A stretch of 64,000 nt of DNA from CBDBBY01 sp965205055 (GCA_965205055.1 OZ242030.1:124001-188000), one strand, 5' to 3'. Counted from the first letter of the stretch, positions 33,481-43,434 are shown. The notes: a model not told the origin generated them from the letters alone. Numbers and translations are program-made.

Positions 33481-35009
33481 TGTCGTTCTCCCTCGATTTC
33501 CCGGCTTCGGCGGGCGACGAAATCGTCAAGTGCTTCTCTGACACCGGCATCCATCGCGGGGGCTTCGTATTCCTCGATCAGTTTTTTGACCCGTGTGCTG
33601 GCGCGCTCGTGCTGCCACAGCCCGCCTTCGGCAAGCCACTGTTCGTAAGTTCCGTTGTCGGACATCTCGCCCATCCAGAAGGCGGTTTCGAAGTTGTCCT
33701 GCGTGTGCCGCGCGCCCAGGAAATGACCGCCCGGTTCGACCTCGTAAAACGCATCCATCGCCTGCGCGGCCTCTGAGAAATCGACGCCGCCGATAAAGCG
33801 CTGCATGGCCGAGCACCGGTCGGCATCCATGACGATCTTTTCGTAGCCGGTGGTCAGCAGCCCTTCGAGGCAGCCGGTGGCGTGGATGATGAAGTTCACC
33901 CCGGCCATGGCTGCGCCCATGAGCTGCGCCTGGCTTTCGTAGCCGGCCTGCGCGTCGGGGATCTTGGAGGCGGTCAGCCCGCCCACCGAATGGAACGGCA
34001 GGCCCAGCCGGTCGGCCAGCGTCTTGGCGCACATCTGGAATTGCGTGCCCTCGGGCGTGCCGAAGGTCGGCGCGCCGGTTTTCAGGCTGATCGGCGAGAA
34101 GAAGGTGCCGAAGGCCGCGGGCGCGCCGGGCCGGATCAGCTGGATCAAGGCGACGGAGGCCATGACCTCGGCTAGAACCTGCGACAGGGTTGCGGCGACC
34201 GAGACCGGCGACATCGCGCCCCCCAGAACGAAAGGCGATACGACCGTGCATTGCCCGGCCCGGGCGTATTCCTTGAGCGCCCAGAGCATGGTCTCGTCCA
34301 TCACCAGCGGCGCGTTGGTGTTGACGACGGAATAGAGCACGCAGTTCTGATCGACGAACGCGGACCCCATGGCGATGCGGCACATTTCAATGGTGTCTTG
34401 AGCCCGCTCCGGCGCGGTGACCGCCCCCATGAACGGCTTGTCGTTCATCGTCAGATGCGCATGCGCCATGTGCAGGTGCCGCAGAGGCACGGGCACATCG
34501 ACAGGCTCCACCACGACGCCACCCGAGTGGTTTACCGCGCCGAGCTGATGGTGCAGCTTGGTGATGTTCCTGAAATCCTCGATCGTGGCGTAACGCCGCC
34601 CGTTTTCCATGTCGTGCGCGAAGGGCGGGCCGAAACTCGGCGCGTAAACCTGGGCGTCGCCGCCGATCTGAATCGACCGTTCGGGATTGCGCGCATACTG
34701 GGTGAAGACCGAAGGCGCCGCGCGGATTTTGTGGCGGCACCAGCCCGGATCAAATCGTACCCGCTCGCCATCGACGCGCGCGCCGTGCTTTTTGAACAGC
34801 TCCAGCGTTTCCGGGTCGCCCCGGAAATCCATGCCGATCTCGTCCAGAATGCGGTCGGCATTTCGTTCAATGATCGAAACGGCCTCATCATCGATCAGGC
34901 TGACCTTGCCGATCCGGCGCGTCGTATAAGGCGCGGCAAACGCGCTTTTGGCCGAGCGGGCAGCCATGCGTTCGCGTCGGCCTGCGCGTCTGGACGTAGT
35001 TTGTGCCAT
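33477..35009 (-). CDS. trimethylamine methyltransferase (MttB) family protein, non-pyrrolysine
   Basis: A 510-aa TIM-barrel-type methyltransferase. The Asn/His-rich TKLHHQLGAVNHSGGVVVEP, the conserved GAMSPVSVAATLSQVLAEV and FGTPEGTQFQMCAKTLADR mark the MttB superfamily. Archaeal MttB carries pyrrolysine at an in-frame TAG; here the frame is uninterrupted, so it belongs to the large non-Pyl group (for example MtgB for glycine betaine). It would demethylate a quaternary amine onto a corrinoid protein, but no corrinoid gene is in the window. The ATG at 35009 is chosen; upstream codons look non-coding. Confidence 0.88.
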   Translation of the reverse strand: MAQTTSRRAGRRERMAARSAKSAFAAPYTTRRIGKVSLIDDEAVSIIERNADRILDEIGMDFRGDPETLELFKKHGARVDGERVRFDPGWCRHKIRAAPSVFTQYARNPERSIQIGGDAQVYAPSFGPPFAHDMENGRRYATIEDFRNITKLHHQLGAVNHSGGVVVEPVDVPVPLRHLHMAHAHLTMNDKPFMGAVTAPERAQDTIEMCRIAMGSAFVDQNCVLYSVVNTNAPLVMDETMLWALKEYARAGQCTVVSPFVLGGAMSPVSVAATLSQVLAEVMASVALIQLIRPGAPAAFGTFFSPISLKTGAPTFGTPEGTQFQMCAKTLADRLGLPFHSVGGLTASKIPDAQAGYESQAQLMGAAMAGVNFIIHATGCLEGLLTTGYEKIVMDADRCSAMQRFIGGVDFSEAAQAMDAFYEVEPGGHFLGARHTQDNFETAFWMGEMSDNGTYEQWLAEGGLWQHERASTRVKKLIEEYEAPAMDAGVREALDDFVARRSREIEGERQ

Positions 35010-35106
35010 TCCTCGCTCCGCAGCATCAATTCCAGAACACCCATGGCAAGGAAATCGCTGTCGGCACAGCAAAACCATTCAGTATTAGAGTTAATAATGC
35101 TCCGTA

Positions 35107-36072
35107 TTAGGAGGGGTAAATAACATCTTCGGCGATCTGCGGCAGAAGCCTTTCAAAGCTCTGCTTGAGGATGGCGCCGCTGGCCTGCGCCACGCGCATC
35201 GGAATGTCGTCCAGCTCGCCCGCGCGATGAATTGCGAGAATCGACCGTTTGAATCTGGCGAAAGGCAGCGGCTCAATGCGCAGATCCATTCCCTCCGCCA
35301 ATGCATCGATCAGAAGGCTGGGCGTCAGGATGGCGAAGCACTTGCCCGTGATCACACCAGCCACCACCATGGAGGACCGGTCCGCCTCCATCGAGCGCGG
35401 CAGTTCGAGCCTGCACCGCTGAAGATGCTGGTCCGTTCTGCGTCCGACCGGAGTGTCGGAGCTGAACCTGACAAGCGAGAGGCGCCGGGATATCTCCATT
35501 ATGTCGTCCGTCGGTCCGTCGTAATCCCCTGGAAGGACCAGATAAAACGGCTCCTCGAGGATCGGAATGCAATTGTAGTCGGTTAAGTCGAACTGCGGAT
35601 CCGAGGTGATCGCGATGTCGATCGAACGCAAATTGAGCGCGTTCTGATGTTCGGTTGCCAAGCCTGCGGACAGGGTGAGTTCGGGGACTTTCAGCGTTCC
35701 GCGAACCATGTCCAGAAGCCCGGGCGTCAGCGAGGTTGCAATCGAAGCAAGAAGCGCGACCCTCAGAATCGGCAACGAGCTGGACTGGACGTGACGGAGC
35801 TCGGACCTGAGGTCTTCGACTTCGCTCAAGATTCGAAAGGCTCTGCGGCGGAGAATCTCGCCGGTATGGGTCAGCTCTATGGGTCGGTGCGTCCTGTCGA
35901 ACAGCGATGCGTGCAGCGCCCATTCGAGCTTCTTGATTTGCTGGGACACCGCCGATTGCGTCATCCCCAGCGCCGATGCCGCGGCCGTGACGTGGCGGCT
36001 GTCGGACACCGCCATGAACACCTCCAGGGCGCGAAGCAGGCTTACATCGGACTCCGACTGCCGCTTTTTCAT
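35107..36072 (-). CDS. LysR-family transcriptional regulator
   Basis: A 321-aa regulator. The N-terminal winged helix carries ALEVFMAVSDSRHVTAAASA and MTQSAVSQQIKKLEWAL, the classical LysR motif, then SLFDRTHRPIELTHTGE. A substrate-binding domain follows (SIDIAITSDPQFD, LEEPFYLVLP). It lies between the methyltransferase operon (same strand) and the divergent dehydrogenase operon, a position expected for a regulator of the whole amine island. The effector is unknown. Confidence 0.93.
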   Translation of the reverse strand: MKKRQSESDVSLLRALEVFMAVSDSRHVTAAASALGMTQSAVSQQIKKLEWALHASLFDRTHRPIELTHTGEILRRRAFRILSEVEDLRSELRHVQSSSLPILRVALLASIATSLTPGLLDMVRGTLKVPELTLSAGLATEHQNALNLRSIDIAITSDPQFDLTDYNCIPILEEPFYLVLPGDYDGPTDDIMEISRRLSLVRFSSDTPVGRRTDQHLQRCRLELPRSMEADRSSMVVAGVITGKCFAILTPSLLIDALAEGMDLRIEPLPFARFKRSILAIHRAGELDDIPMRVAQASGAILKQSFERLLPQIAEDVIYPS

Positions 36073-36540
36073 TTGGCGCTGGATTCCATTAGTTTTTCTT
36101 ATTTATATTGCGCCTCCTTGATCCATGTCCCGCGTGAAGTCAATCCTGAGGCGGACGCGCGCGCTTGGCGCAACTTCGATTGCAAACGCTCCGCCGGAGG
36201 AGACGGGCAGTCATGAATATGCAGGAGGTTCGTCGCCATTCCGGCATTGCCCAATCCGCAGACTGTCGCGCGCCAAGGCCCGGATGTCGTTTTTGTATGC
36301 CGCGCCGGCAAACGGGCTTGAATCGTCTCCGCATTTTCGCGCCGCTTTGCCCACAGACATGGGGAAGCCCGCACCCATGGCATAAAAGTGGCATGAAAGA
36401 TGCCCGGCTGGCCGGTCCGGGGCGGATCGGATTATTGGCCGTGCTTCTGTAGTTCAGCAGAGATTCTAACGCTGCCCATATTGACTTGCGGTCGGACGTC
36501 AAAGATCGGAAAGACCCCGGGGCGAGGAGCACGGCACAGC
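36073..36540. promoter_or_regulatory. divergent control region of the amine catabolic island
   Basis: 468 nt between the LysR gene (minus) and the first dehydrogenase (plus). An AT-rich tract lies at about 36088-36112, near the LysR start. No gene is supported; plus-strand codons from 36400 joined to the dehydrogenase frame are unlike the family. LysR sites are expected here but no convincing T-N11-A palindrome was picked by eye. Confidence 0.4.
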
Positions 36541-38928
36541 ATGCGGAAAGTTGTCATCGTCGGTGGCGGCGCCATTGGTTTGGGTCTTGCGTATCATCTG
36601 GCGGGGCGGGCGCAGGTCACGGTTCTGGAGCGCAACCAGCTGGCCAGCGGCACAAGCTGGCACGCAGCGGGTATCGTGGGGCCGCTGCGGGCGACGCCGA
36701 ATATGACCAGGCTGGCGATGTATGCCGGTGAGCTGTTCCCGAAACTGGAGGACGAATGCGGCCTGTCGACAGGGTACCGGCAGACGGGCGGCTATTGGCT
36801 GGCGCGCCAAGAGGCCCGCATGGACGAGCTGTACCGCATTGCTTCGTTGGGCCGCCATTTTGGGCTGACGCCATCCATCGTGGGGCCGGACCAGATTGAT
36901 GTGCCCGGCCTGCATCTGGACGGCATCGTCGGCGCGCTGCGGGTTGAAGAAGACGCCAATGTGAACCCGGTCGATCTGTGCATGGCCTATGCCAAGGCGG
37001 CGCGGGCCAAGGGCGCCGAGATCCGCGAGGGCGCGCAGGTCGCCGGGCTGCTGGTCGAAAGCGGCGCGGTCAAGGGCGTGCGGATGGGCGACGGGTCCGG
37101 AATGTCGGCCGATCAGGTTGCGCTCTGCGCAGGGGCGTGGTCGAAAAAGCTGGCGGATGAGGCCGGGGCGGCGCTGCCGCTGCAGGCGGTCGAGCATATG
37201 TATGTCGTGACCGAGGCGATGGCCGACCTGCCCAATCCATACCCGGTGCTGCGCGATCTGGATCGCGGCATCTACGTCAAGGGCGATGCGGGCAAGATCG
37301 TCTTTGGCGGGTTCGAACCCAATGCCAAGGTCTGGGATGCCTTCGGCCCCGAAGGCGACCGGCCGTTTCTGGAATTGCCCGAGGATTGGGATCAGTTCAC
37401 GCCCTTCATGGAGGCGGCGCTGGCGCTGGTTCCGGGACTTGAGACGGCGGGCATCCAGCACTTCATGAACGGGCCGGAGAGCTTTACCGTCGATACAAAG
37501 CCCTTTATCGGCCAGACGCCCGAGGTCGACGGTCTCTATGTGGCGGCGGGCATGAACTCGGTCGGCGTGATGTCCTCGGCAGGGATCGGGCGGGCGCTGG
37601 CTGACTGGATGGTCGATGGCGCGCCGCCGATGGATCTGTGGGAGGTCGATATCGCCCGGGTCGATCCGCTGACCGCCGGAAAGATTCATGTCGAAACCCG
37701 GATGGAAGAGGCGGTCCGCGACGCTTTCGCCCTGCACTGGCCGTTCAAACAGCCCAAAGCGGGCCGCGGTCTGCGCAAATCGGCGCTGCATGACCGCTGG
37801 GCCGCGGCGGGCGCGCAGTTCGGCCTGACCGCCGGCTGGGAGCGCGGCTTGTGGTACGTGCGGGACGACAGCGAGCGGGATCTGCCGTATTCGATGGGCG
37901 ATCAGCCTTGGTATCCGATTGCCCGGCGCGAGGCGGCGCAATTGCAGGACGGCGCAACGCTGATCGACCTGTCGCCTTTCGGCAAATTCGACGTCTCCGG
38001 CCCGGATGCGCTGGCGCTGATGCAGTATCTGACCACCGCCAATCTGGATGTCAGCATCGGGCGCGCGGTCTATACACCGCTGACCAACGCCAAGGGCGGT
38101 ATCGAGGCGGATGTAACCATCGCGCGCATCGCCGAGGATCGCTTCCGCATGACCTCGGGCGCAGCGACCCGGCAAAAGGATATGGCCTGGCTGCGCCGCC
38201 ACGGCGCCGGGCGCAACGTGGCCATTGCCGACGCGACCGAGGCCGAAGTGGTCATCGGCGTCATGGGCGGCGGTTCGCGCGATCTGCTCAAATCGCTGTC
38301 TTCGGACGATTGGGACGACTTCCCCTTCTCCACCTTCAAAGCTGTAACGGTGGCCGGTCAGGCGGCCATGGTCACGCGCGTCAGCTTCGTCGGCGAACTG
38401 GGCTGGGAATTGTCCATCGCTGCGGAGAAAGGCGGCCCCGTCTTTGACGCGCTCCACGCCGCCGGGGCCAGGCCTCTGGGCCATTTTGCATTGGATGGCT
38501 GCCGGATCGAGAAAGGGTTCAAGCATTGGGGCCACGATCTTGGTCCCGAGATCACGCCGCTCGAGGCCGGGCTTGGCTTCGCCATCGACTGGACCAAGGA
38601 TTTTCTGGGCAAAGAGGTTCTGGTCGTCCAGAAAGAGCAGGGTCTTGCCCGCAGGCAGGTGATGTTCGACATCTCGTCGCATCCTCTGGTCCTGCATGAC
38701 GAACCGATCTGGGAAAATGGCCGCGTGGTCGGCATGACCACCAGCGGCGCACGCGGCGCGCGCACCGGGCTGACGCTGGCGCTGGGGATGATCGAGGTCG
38801 CGCCGGGCGAGAAGCTGTCGGCCACATGCGACCGTGAATTCGAAATCGAAGTCGCAGGGACGCGCCATCGGGCCAATGCGCTGATTCGGCCCCCGTTTGA
38901 TCCCAAGGGCGAGAGGATGCGCGGATGA
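36541..38928 (+). CDS. FAD-dependent dehydrogenase fused to GcvT-type domain (dimethylglycine/sarcosine dehydrogenase-like), copy 1
   Basis: A 795-aa fusion. The N-terminal Rossmann motif VVIVGGGAIGLGLAYHLAG binds FAD, and H41 in SGTSWHAAG is at the place where dimethylglycine dehydrogenase links FAD covalently. The oxidase half ends near residue 390 (MNSVGVMSSAGIGRALADWM). A GcvT/aminomethyltransferase half follows (SPFGKFDVSGPDALALMQYL, VSFVGELGWELSI, GFKHWGHDLGPEITPLEAG), which passes the released one-carbon unit to tetrahydrofolate. The ATG at 36541 starts right at the FAD motif. The stop overlaps the second copy by 4 nt. Confidence 0.9.
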   Translation: MRKVVIVGGGAIGLGLAYHLAGRAQVTVLERNQLASGTSWHAAGIVGPLRATPNMTRLAMYAGELFPKLEDECGLSTGYRQTGGYWLARQEARMDELYRIASLGRHFGLTPSIVGPDQIDVPGLHLDGIVGALRVEEDANVNPVDLCMAYAKAARAKGAEIREGAQVAGLLVESGAVKGVRMGDGSGMSADQVALCAGAWSKKLADEAGAALPLQAVEHMYVVTEAMADLPNPYPVLRDLDRGIYVKGDAGKIVFGGFEPNAKVWDAFGPEGDRPFLELPEDWDQFTPFMEAALALVPGLETAGIQHFMNGPESFTVDTKPFIGQTPEVDGLYVAAGMNSVGVMSSAGIGRALADWMVDGAPPMDLWEVDIARVDPLTAGKIHVETRMEEAVRDAFALHWPFKQPKAGRGLRKSALHDRWAAAGAQFGLTAGWERGLWYVRDDSERDLPYSMGDQPWYPIARREAAQLQDGATLIDLSPFGKFDVSGPDALALMQYLTTANLDVSIGRAVYTPLTNAKGGIEADVTIARIAEDRFRMTSGAATRQKDMAWLRRHGAGRNVAIADATEAEVVIGVMGGGSRDLLKSLSSDDWDDFPFSTFKAVTVAGQAAMVTRVSFVGELGWELSIAAEKGGPVFDALHAAGARPLGHFALDGCRIEKGFKHWGHDLGPEITPLEAGLGFAIDWTKDFLGKEVLVVQKEQGLARRQVMFDISSHPLVLHDEPIWENGRVVGMTTSGARGARTGLTLALGMIEVAPGEKLSATCDREFEIEVAGTRHRANALIRPPFDPKGERMRG

Positions 38929-41339
38929 GCGCCACCAATGCTCAGGTACTGATCATCGGCGGCGGAGCCATGGGCGTGTCGCTCATGTACCATCTGGCCA
39001 AAGCCGGATGGACCGACGTGGTTCTGACCGAAAAGAACGATCTGACCCATGGCTCGACCTGGCATGCGGCGGGTCTTTGCACGCATTTCGCGCACAACCC
39101 GACCATTCAGGAGCTGCGCGCCGCCTCGGTGCGCCTCTATCGCGACATCCTGCCGGAAGAGACCGGCGATACCTGCGGCTTCCACCGCTCGGGCGCGATG
39201 CGCATCACCTCGAACCCGGACCGGATGGATGAGTTCGCCCATGTCGCAGGACTCAGCCGATTTACCGGATACGAGTTGCAACTTCTGACGTCCGCCGACG
39301 TCGAACGTCTGCACCCTTTGGCCCGGACCGAAGGGCTGCTGGGCGGCATCCACGAACCTGATGACGGCCATGTGGATCCGTCTCTGGCAACGAACGCCAT
39401 GTCCAAGGTCGCTCGCCGGAACGGCGCGACGATCCTGCGCCGCAACCCGGTGACCTCGATCCTGCGCGAGGACGGCGCTTGGGTCGCCGAAACCGAAAAG
39501 ACTGCCATCCGCGCCAAGCATATCGTTAACGCAGCAGGCACTTGGGGCTGGGAGATCGGGCGCATGATGGGGCTCAACATCCCCTCGGTTCCGGTGCTGC
39601 ACCAGTATCTGGTCACCGATACGGTTCAGGCGGTGGCGGAACGCATCAAGCAGGGACTGCCGGAACTGCCGATTATCCGCGACCCGGAAGAAAGCTGGTA
39701 CGTGCGGCAGGAACGCGATGGCCTGATCCTCGGGCCGTACGAGAAAGACGCGCAGCCTTGGTCGATCGATGGCTGCCCGCCCGAATTCGGCGCCGACTTG
39801 ATGCCGCCCGATCTGGACAGGGTCGAGGACATCATCATGATGGCGATGGAGCGCATCCCTGCGCTGGAAACGGGCGGGATCAAATCGATCGTCAACGGCC
39901 CGATCACCTTCACCCCCGACGCCAACCCGCTGATCGGCCCAGCGCATGGGCTGCCCAATGCCTGGCTGCTGACCGGATCGAGCATGGGCGTGATGGAAGG
40001 CGGCGGCGCGGGTTGGTTCCTGGCCCATTGGATGATCCATGGCGCGCCGCCCATGGACCCGCTGGCGGTGGACAGCCGCCGGTTCGGCAGCTGGGCCGAC
40101 CGGGAGTACCGCGTGGAAAAGGCCATCGAATGCTTCGGCCTGCAATTCGGCGTGCACTACCCGCATGAAGAACGCCCCGCCGCGCGCGGCAAGCGCCTGT
40201 CGCCCATTCACGACCTGATGGTCGAACGCGGTGCGGTCATGGGCGCAGCCTATGGCTGGGAACGCCCCAACTGGTTCAGCGACAAGCAAGGCGACGAGGC
40301 AACGCCGAGCTTCCGCCGCTCGAACTGGTTCCAGCCGGTTGCCGCAGAATGCGACACCGTGACGAACGCGGTCGGCCTTGCCGACATGTCGGTGTTTTCG
40401 AAATTCGAAGTGAAAGGCCCGGACGCCCGCGGATTTGTAGATTCCATCGGTGCGAACAAGACGCCCAAGGCGGGTCGCATCGGTCTGACCCACGCCCTGA
40501 CGCCCGCGGGCGGAACGCATTCGGAATTCACCGTCACGGTGCTGGCCGATGATCATATCTATCTCACCTCGGCCGCCGTAGCCGAACAGATGGACGAGGG
40601 TCTGCTGCGCGACAGAGTGCAAGGTTTCGACGCATCCGTCACCCGCGTTACCGAAGATTTCGGCGTGATTGGCCTGATGGGGCCGAAGTCGCGCGATGTG
40701 CTCGGCGCATCGACCGGTGCGGATCTGGGCGCGGGTTTTCCCTGGCTGTCGGTGCGCGAGATCGTCCTGGCAGGCATCCCGGTGCGGGCGCTGCGCGTCT
40801 CCTACGTGGGCGAACTCGGCTGGGAATTGCATGTCGCGGCTGATCGGATGCGCGAGCTGTTCCTGATCATTGAAGAAGCCGGGAAACCGCATGGGCTCGG
40901 GTTCTTCGGCGCCTACGCCATGAACGCGATGCGACTGGAAAAAGGCTATCGCGCGTGGGGCGTGGACTTCACGACCGAGCGGACACCCGCCGAGACCGGG
41001 GCCGGTTTCCTGATCAAGATGGATCATGACTTTGTCGGCAAGGACGCCTTGGCCAAGCGCATGGAAGCCGGCGACCGCTGGGAGATGGTACTGTTGGACA
41101 TCGAAAATGGCGAAGTCGATCCATATTACGCGCATGGCGTCATCCGGAATGAACGCGTCGTTGGCATCGTCGGTTCCGCGGCTTACGGTCATCGCACCGG
41201 CAAGACTCTGGCACTCGCCTATCTGCGTGACAGGACGGCGCGTGACGGGCTGGAGGTTGAAATTCTTGGCCGCCGCCGCCGCGCGCAAATCCTGCCGCAG
41301 GTTCCCTTTGATCCGACAAATGCCCGAATGAAGCAGTGA
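38925..41339 (+). CDS. FAD-dependent dehydrogenase fused to GcvT-type domain, copy 2
   Basis: An 804-aa paralogue of the preceding gene with the same two halves. VLIIGGGAMGVSLMYHLAKAG binds FAD and H47 sits in HGSTWHAAGL. The GcvT half has FEVKGPDARGFVDS, VSYVGELGWELHVAA and GYRAWGVDFTTERTP. It overlaps copy 1 by 4 nt (ATGA). The two copies differ strongly in the substrate half, so each may take a different N-methyl substrate (for example dimethylglycine and sarcosine, or a paired carnitine/betaine derivative). It is the last gene of the unit. Confidence 0.9.
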   Translation: MSATNAQVLIIGGGAMGVSLMYHLAKAGWTDVVLTEKNDLTHGSTWHAAGLCTHFAHNPTIQELRAASVRLYRDILPEETGDTCGFHRSGAMRITSNPDRMDEFAHVAGLSRFTGYELQLLTSADVERLHPLARTEGLLGGIHEPDDGHVDPSLATNAMSKVARRNGATILRRNPVTSILREDGAWVAETEKTAIRAKHIVNAAGTWGWEIGRMMGLNIPSVPVLHQYLVTDTVQAVAERIKQGLPELPIIRDPEESWYVRQERDGLILGPYEKDAQPWSIDGCPPEFGADLMPPDLDRVEDIIMMAMERIPALETGGIKSIVNGPITFTPDANPLIGPAHGLPNAWLLTGSSMGVMEGGGAGWFLAHWMIHGAPPMDPLAVDSRRFGSWADREYRVEKAIECFGLQFGVHYPHEERPAARGKRLSPIHDLMVERGAVMGAAYGWERPNWFSDKQGDEATPSFRRSNWFQPVAAECDTVTNAVGLADMSVFSKFEVKGPDARGFVDSIGANKTPKAGRIGLTHALTPAGGTHSEFTVTVLADDHIYLTSAAVAEQMDEGLLRDRVQGFDASVTRVTEDFGVIGLMGPKSRDVLGASTGADLGAGFPWLSVREIVLAGIPVRALRVSYVGELGWELHVAADRMRELFLIIEEAGKPHGLGFFGAYAMNAMRLEKGYRAWGVDFTTERTPAETGAGFLIKMDHDFVGKDALAKRMEAGDRWEMVLLDIENGEVDPYYAHGVIRNERVVGIVGSAAYGHRTGKTLALAYLRDRTARDGLEVEILGRRRRAQILPQVPFDPTNARMKQ

Positions 41340-42028
41340 CGCAGCGCAGACCCGGCATTGGGCAAAATTCCCGTCGCCAAGGCAGGGGCTTCGGCAATGG
41401 GGCCGTTTCCGTCAAGCTGCTTTTCAAGCCGATCGACCATCCGGGATGATCCCTTCGGGATATTCTTTTCCACGTTGCGTCGCCATGCAGCCTTCAGGCT
41501 TAGCCTAATGAGCCCAAATTCGTTTCGCTTATATATAAAACATTGTTTTATGATGATTAATTTTGATGAACTTGGATTTCATACTATCACAAAATGCCCA
41601 TGAATTTTTGCGCGTGGATTCGAGTCATGATAGCCGGTTCCCATGGCTTGCCGAATCGACGAAATTCCGAAAGGAGCCGCCTTCCGATGGTCCTTCTCCG
41701 TCGCCAACCTCGCGCGCCACTTGGACTGGCTCGTCGAACCTCGGGGCGATGATCGGCTCGTCGACTTCTCGACCGTCGCCCTGAACGACAGCTCCCTTGG
41801 CGACTCTTGAAGCATCAAAATGAATGCGGTCCTGCCGCCCGGACAGCAGAAGGCATTCGATCACCTCGGCGTAAATCTGGCAAAAATGCTCCCAGAAGCT
41901 GGCAGGTGGGACTCCGCCAGTCGCTTTCTCTCCGGCATGGATCCCTGCCTTTGAGTTTCCGGCTCGTTTGTTTAGATTGCTCTCTGGAAAACCAAGGGCA
42001 GTTCATACCTCGTTTGCCAAGAGTGCGA
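41340..42028. other. gene-poor junction after the amine island
   Basis: About 690 nt. A short 5-bp hairpin (41449-41461) followed by ATTCTTTT may end the dehydrogenase operon. An AT-rich patch lies at about 41510-41600. From 41645 a 55-codon plus-strand frame (MACRIDEIPKGAAFRWSFS) was not recognised and may be a shadow or relic. Confidence 0.4.
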
Positions 42029-42545
42029 TCAAAATGTGCGGATCTCGTCCACTGGGATCCCGTGCCTTGCAGCGGAGCCGCGAAATTCGGCTGTATAGTC
42101 CCTTTGGCCGTGATCCGTACCCTCCCAAACGATGCATGCTCTGACAGGATATCCAGAAGCCTGCGCGCAATCGAGAATCGCGGTGTTGACAGCTCGATAG
42201 GCTGACGGGCCAGGCTTCTGAAACTGAAGAACTTCAAGCCCTCCTTCAGTTCCGGCGCGGTCAAGGATCTGGTCATAATCTTCCCAATACCCGGGCCTGT
42301 CCAAGACCGAGGTCGTGCGAAAGAGACCGCGATCAAATGGTAATACTATAGTGCGGGGGATGCCAAGGTCTCCGGCAGCTCGAAGGAAAAGGATATCTGC
42401 ACCGCAGGCAGCAGCGCCGAAAATCGCAGCGGGAGCGGTCTGACGCAGATATGTCTTTATCTTGGCAGATACGAGTGAAACCGCTTCATGGGGAAAGGCA
42501 TGGCGTTTGGAGCCCAACGGATCAATACGGCGTCCAGCGAAACTA

Positions 42546-43419
42546 GGGCCTGTCTACGCTAGAATTTTTGCTTGAGTTTTGCTTGGATTCATGCTTAAGT
42601 GACTGTCAACAATGACATAAAAATCGAGCGGCAAACAATCATGAAACAGATCACGGCGAAACAGTACGCCAAAATCCGCCCCTTCCTGCCGGTTCAGCGC
42701 GGAAACGTGCGGATTCCCAACATCGTATTCATTAACGCGGTCCTGTACGTCCTGGAGAACGGGTGCAAATGGCGCGCGCTGCCGGAGCGCTTCGGAAAAT
42801 GGTACTCGGTCTACGCCCGGTTCCGCCGCTGGTCGCGCAGCGGCGTGCTCGATCGGCTGTTCGCCGCGCTTCAGGAACTGCATGCGCCCGGCGGGGACAC
42901 GAACTGCTTCGGCCTCGACAGCACCAGCGTCAAGGTGCATCCCGACGGCACCGGAGCGCGGAAGACGAACGGGCCGCAGAGCATCGGCAAGTCGCGCGGA
43001 GGATGGAACACCAAGATCCACATGGTCTCCGCAAGTGACCGTCGGGCCGTGATTTTTCGCCTGTCCGGCGGCCAGGCCAACGACGCGCCCGAAGGCCGCG
43101 CCCTGCTGAAGAGCTGGGCCGATCCGGTCGCGGGCGCGCCTCTGGCGATGGACCGCGCCTACGAGGGCGACGAGACCCGCCGGCTCGTCCGCGACATTGG
43201 AATGACGCCGGTCGTGCCGCCGAAGGCGAACCGGAAAGTCAAGTGGGAATATGACCGGAAAACCTACAAGCTTCGCAACGAGATCGAACGGCTGTTCCGG
43301 AGATTCAAGGGCTATCGGCGCCTCTTCACGCGGTTCGACAAGCTCGACGCGACCTATCGGGGCTTCCTGAATCTCGCCGCCGTCTTCGAAATGACGCATG
43401 ATTTAGCATAGACAGGCCC
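42546..43419 (+). mobile_element. IS5-family insertion sequence (IS427-like), 874 bp
   Basis: Terminal inverted repeats GGGCCTGTCTACGCTAGA (left) and GGGCCTGTCTATGCTAAA (right, reverse complement) differ at two of 18 positions. A TA duplication flanks it (42544-42545 and 43420-43421), as in the IS427 group. One transposase frame fills it. It interrupts the SLOG-like gene, and exact excision restores that frame, so the insertion is young. Confidence 0.9.
42641..43411 (+). CDS. IS5-family transposase
   Basis: A 256-aa DDE transposase. The DUF4096-type N-terminus has KQYAKIRPFLP, then VLENGCKWRALPERFGKWYS. The catalytic acids are in GLDSTSVKVHPDG (first D), AMDRAYEGDETR (second D) and RNEIERLFRRFKGYRR (Glu of the Y-E-R region). 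It is a single frame, so no programmed frameshift is needed, and all catalytic sites are present. The ATG at 42641 is used because the family begins near KQITAKQY; upstream codons from 42599 are less likely. Confidence 0.92.
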   Translation: MKQITAKQYAKIRPFLPVQRGNVRIPNIVFINAVLYVLENGCKWRALPERFGKWYSVYARFRRWSRSGVLDRLFAALQELHAPGGDTNCFGLDSTSVKVHPDGTGARKTNGPQSIGKSRGGWNTKIHMVSASDRRAVIFRLSGGQANDAPEGRALLKSWADPVAGAPLAMDRAYEGDETRRLVRDIGMTPVVPPKANRKVKWEYDRKTYKLRNEIERLFRRFKGYRRLFTRFDKLDATYRGFLNLAAVFEMTHDLA

Positions 43420-43434
43420 TAATGACGGAGGAAG

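Noticed and set aside
32083..33648. A 521-codon plus-strand open frame
   Set aside because: Lies antisense to the aminotransferase, which has its PLP lysine and full family motifs.
33477..35009. Pyrrolysine readthrough in the MttB-type gene
   Set aside because: The frame is continuous with no internal TAG, so no amber recoding is needed.
36499..38868. A 789-codon minus-strand open frame
   Set aside because: Antisense shadow of the first FAD/GcvT dehydrogenase; composition is not protein-like.
38358..41288. A 976-codon open frame on the minus strand
   Set aside because: It lies opposite the two FAD/GcvT genes, which have clear family motifs. Its own translation is Arg/His/Gln-rich without motifs, a shadow produced by high third-position GC.
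41645..41812. Short plus-strand frame of 55 codons
   Set aside because: Not recognised; no convincing ribosome site, and the opposite strand is equally open.
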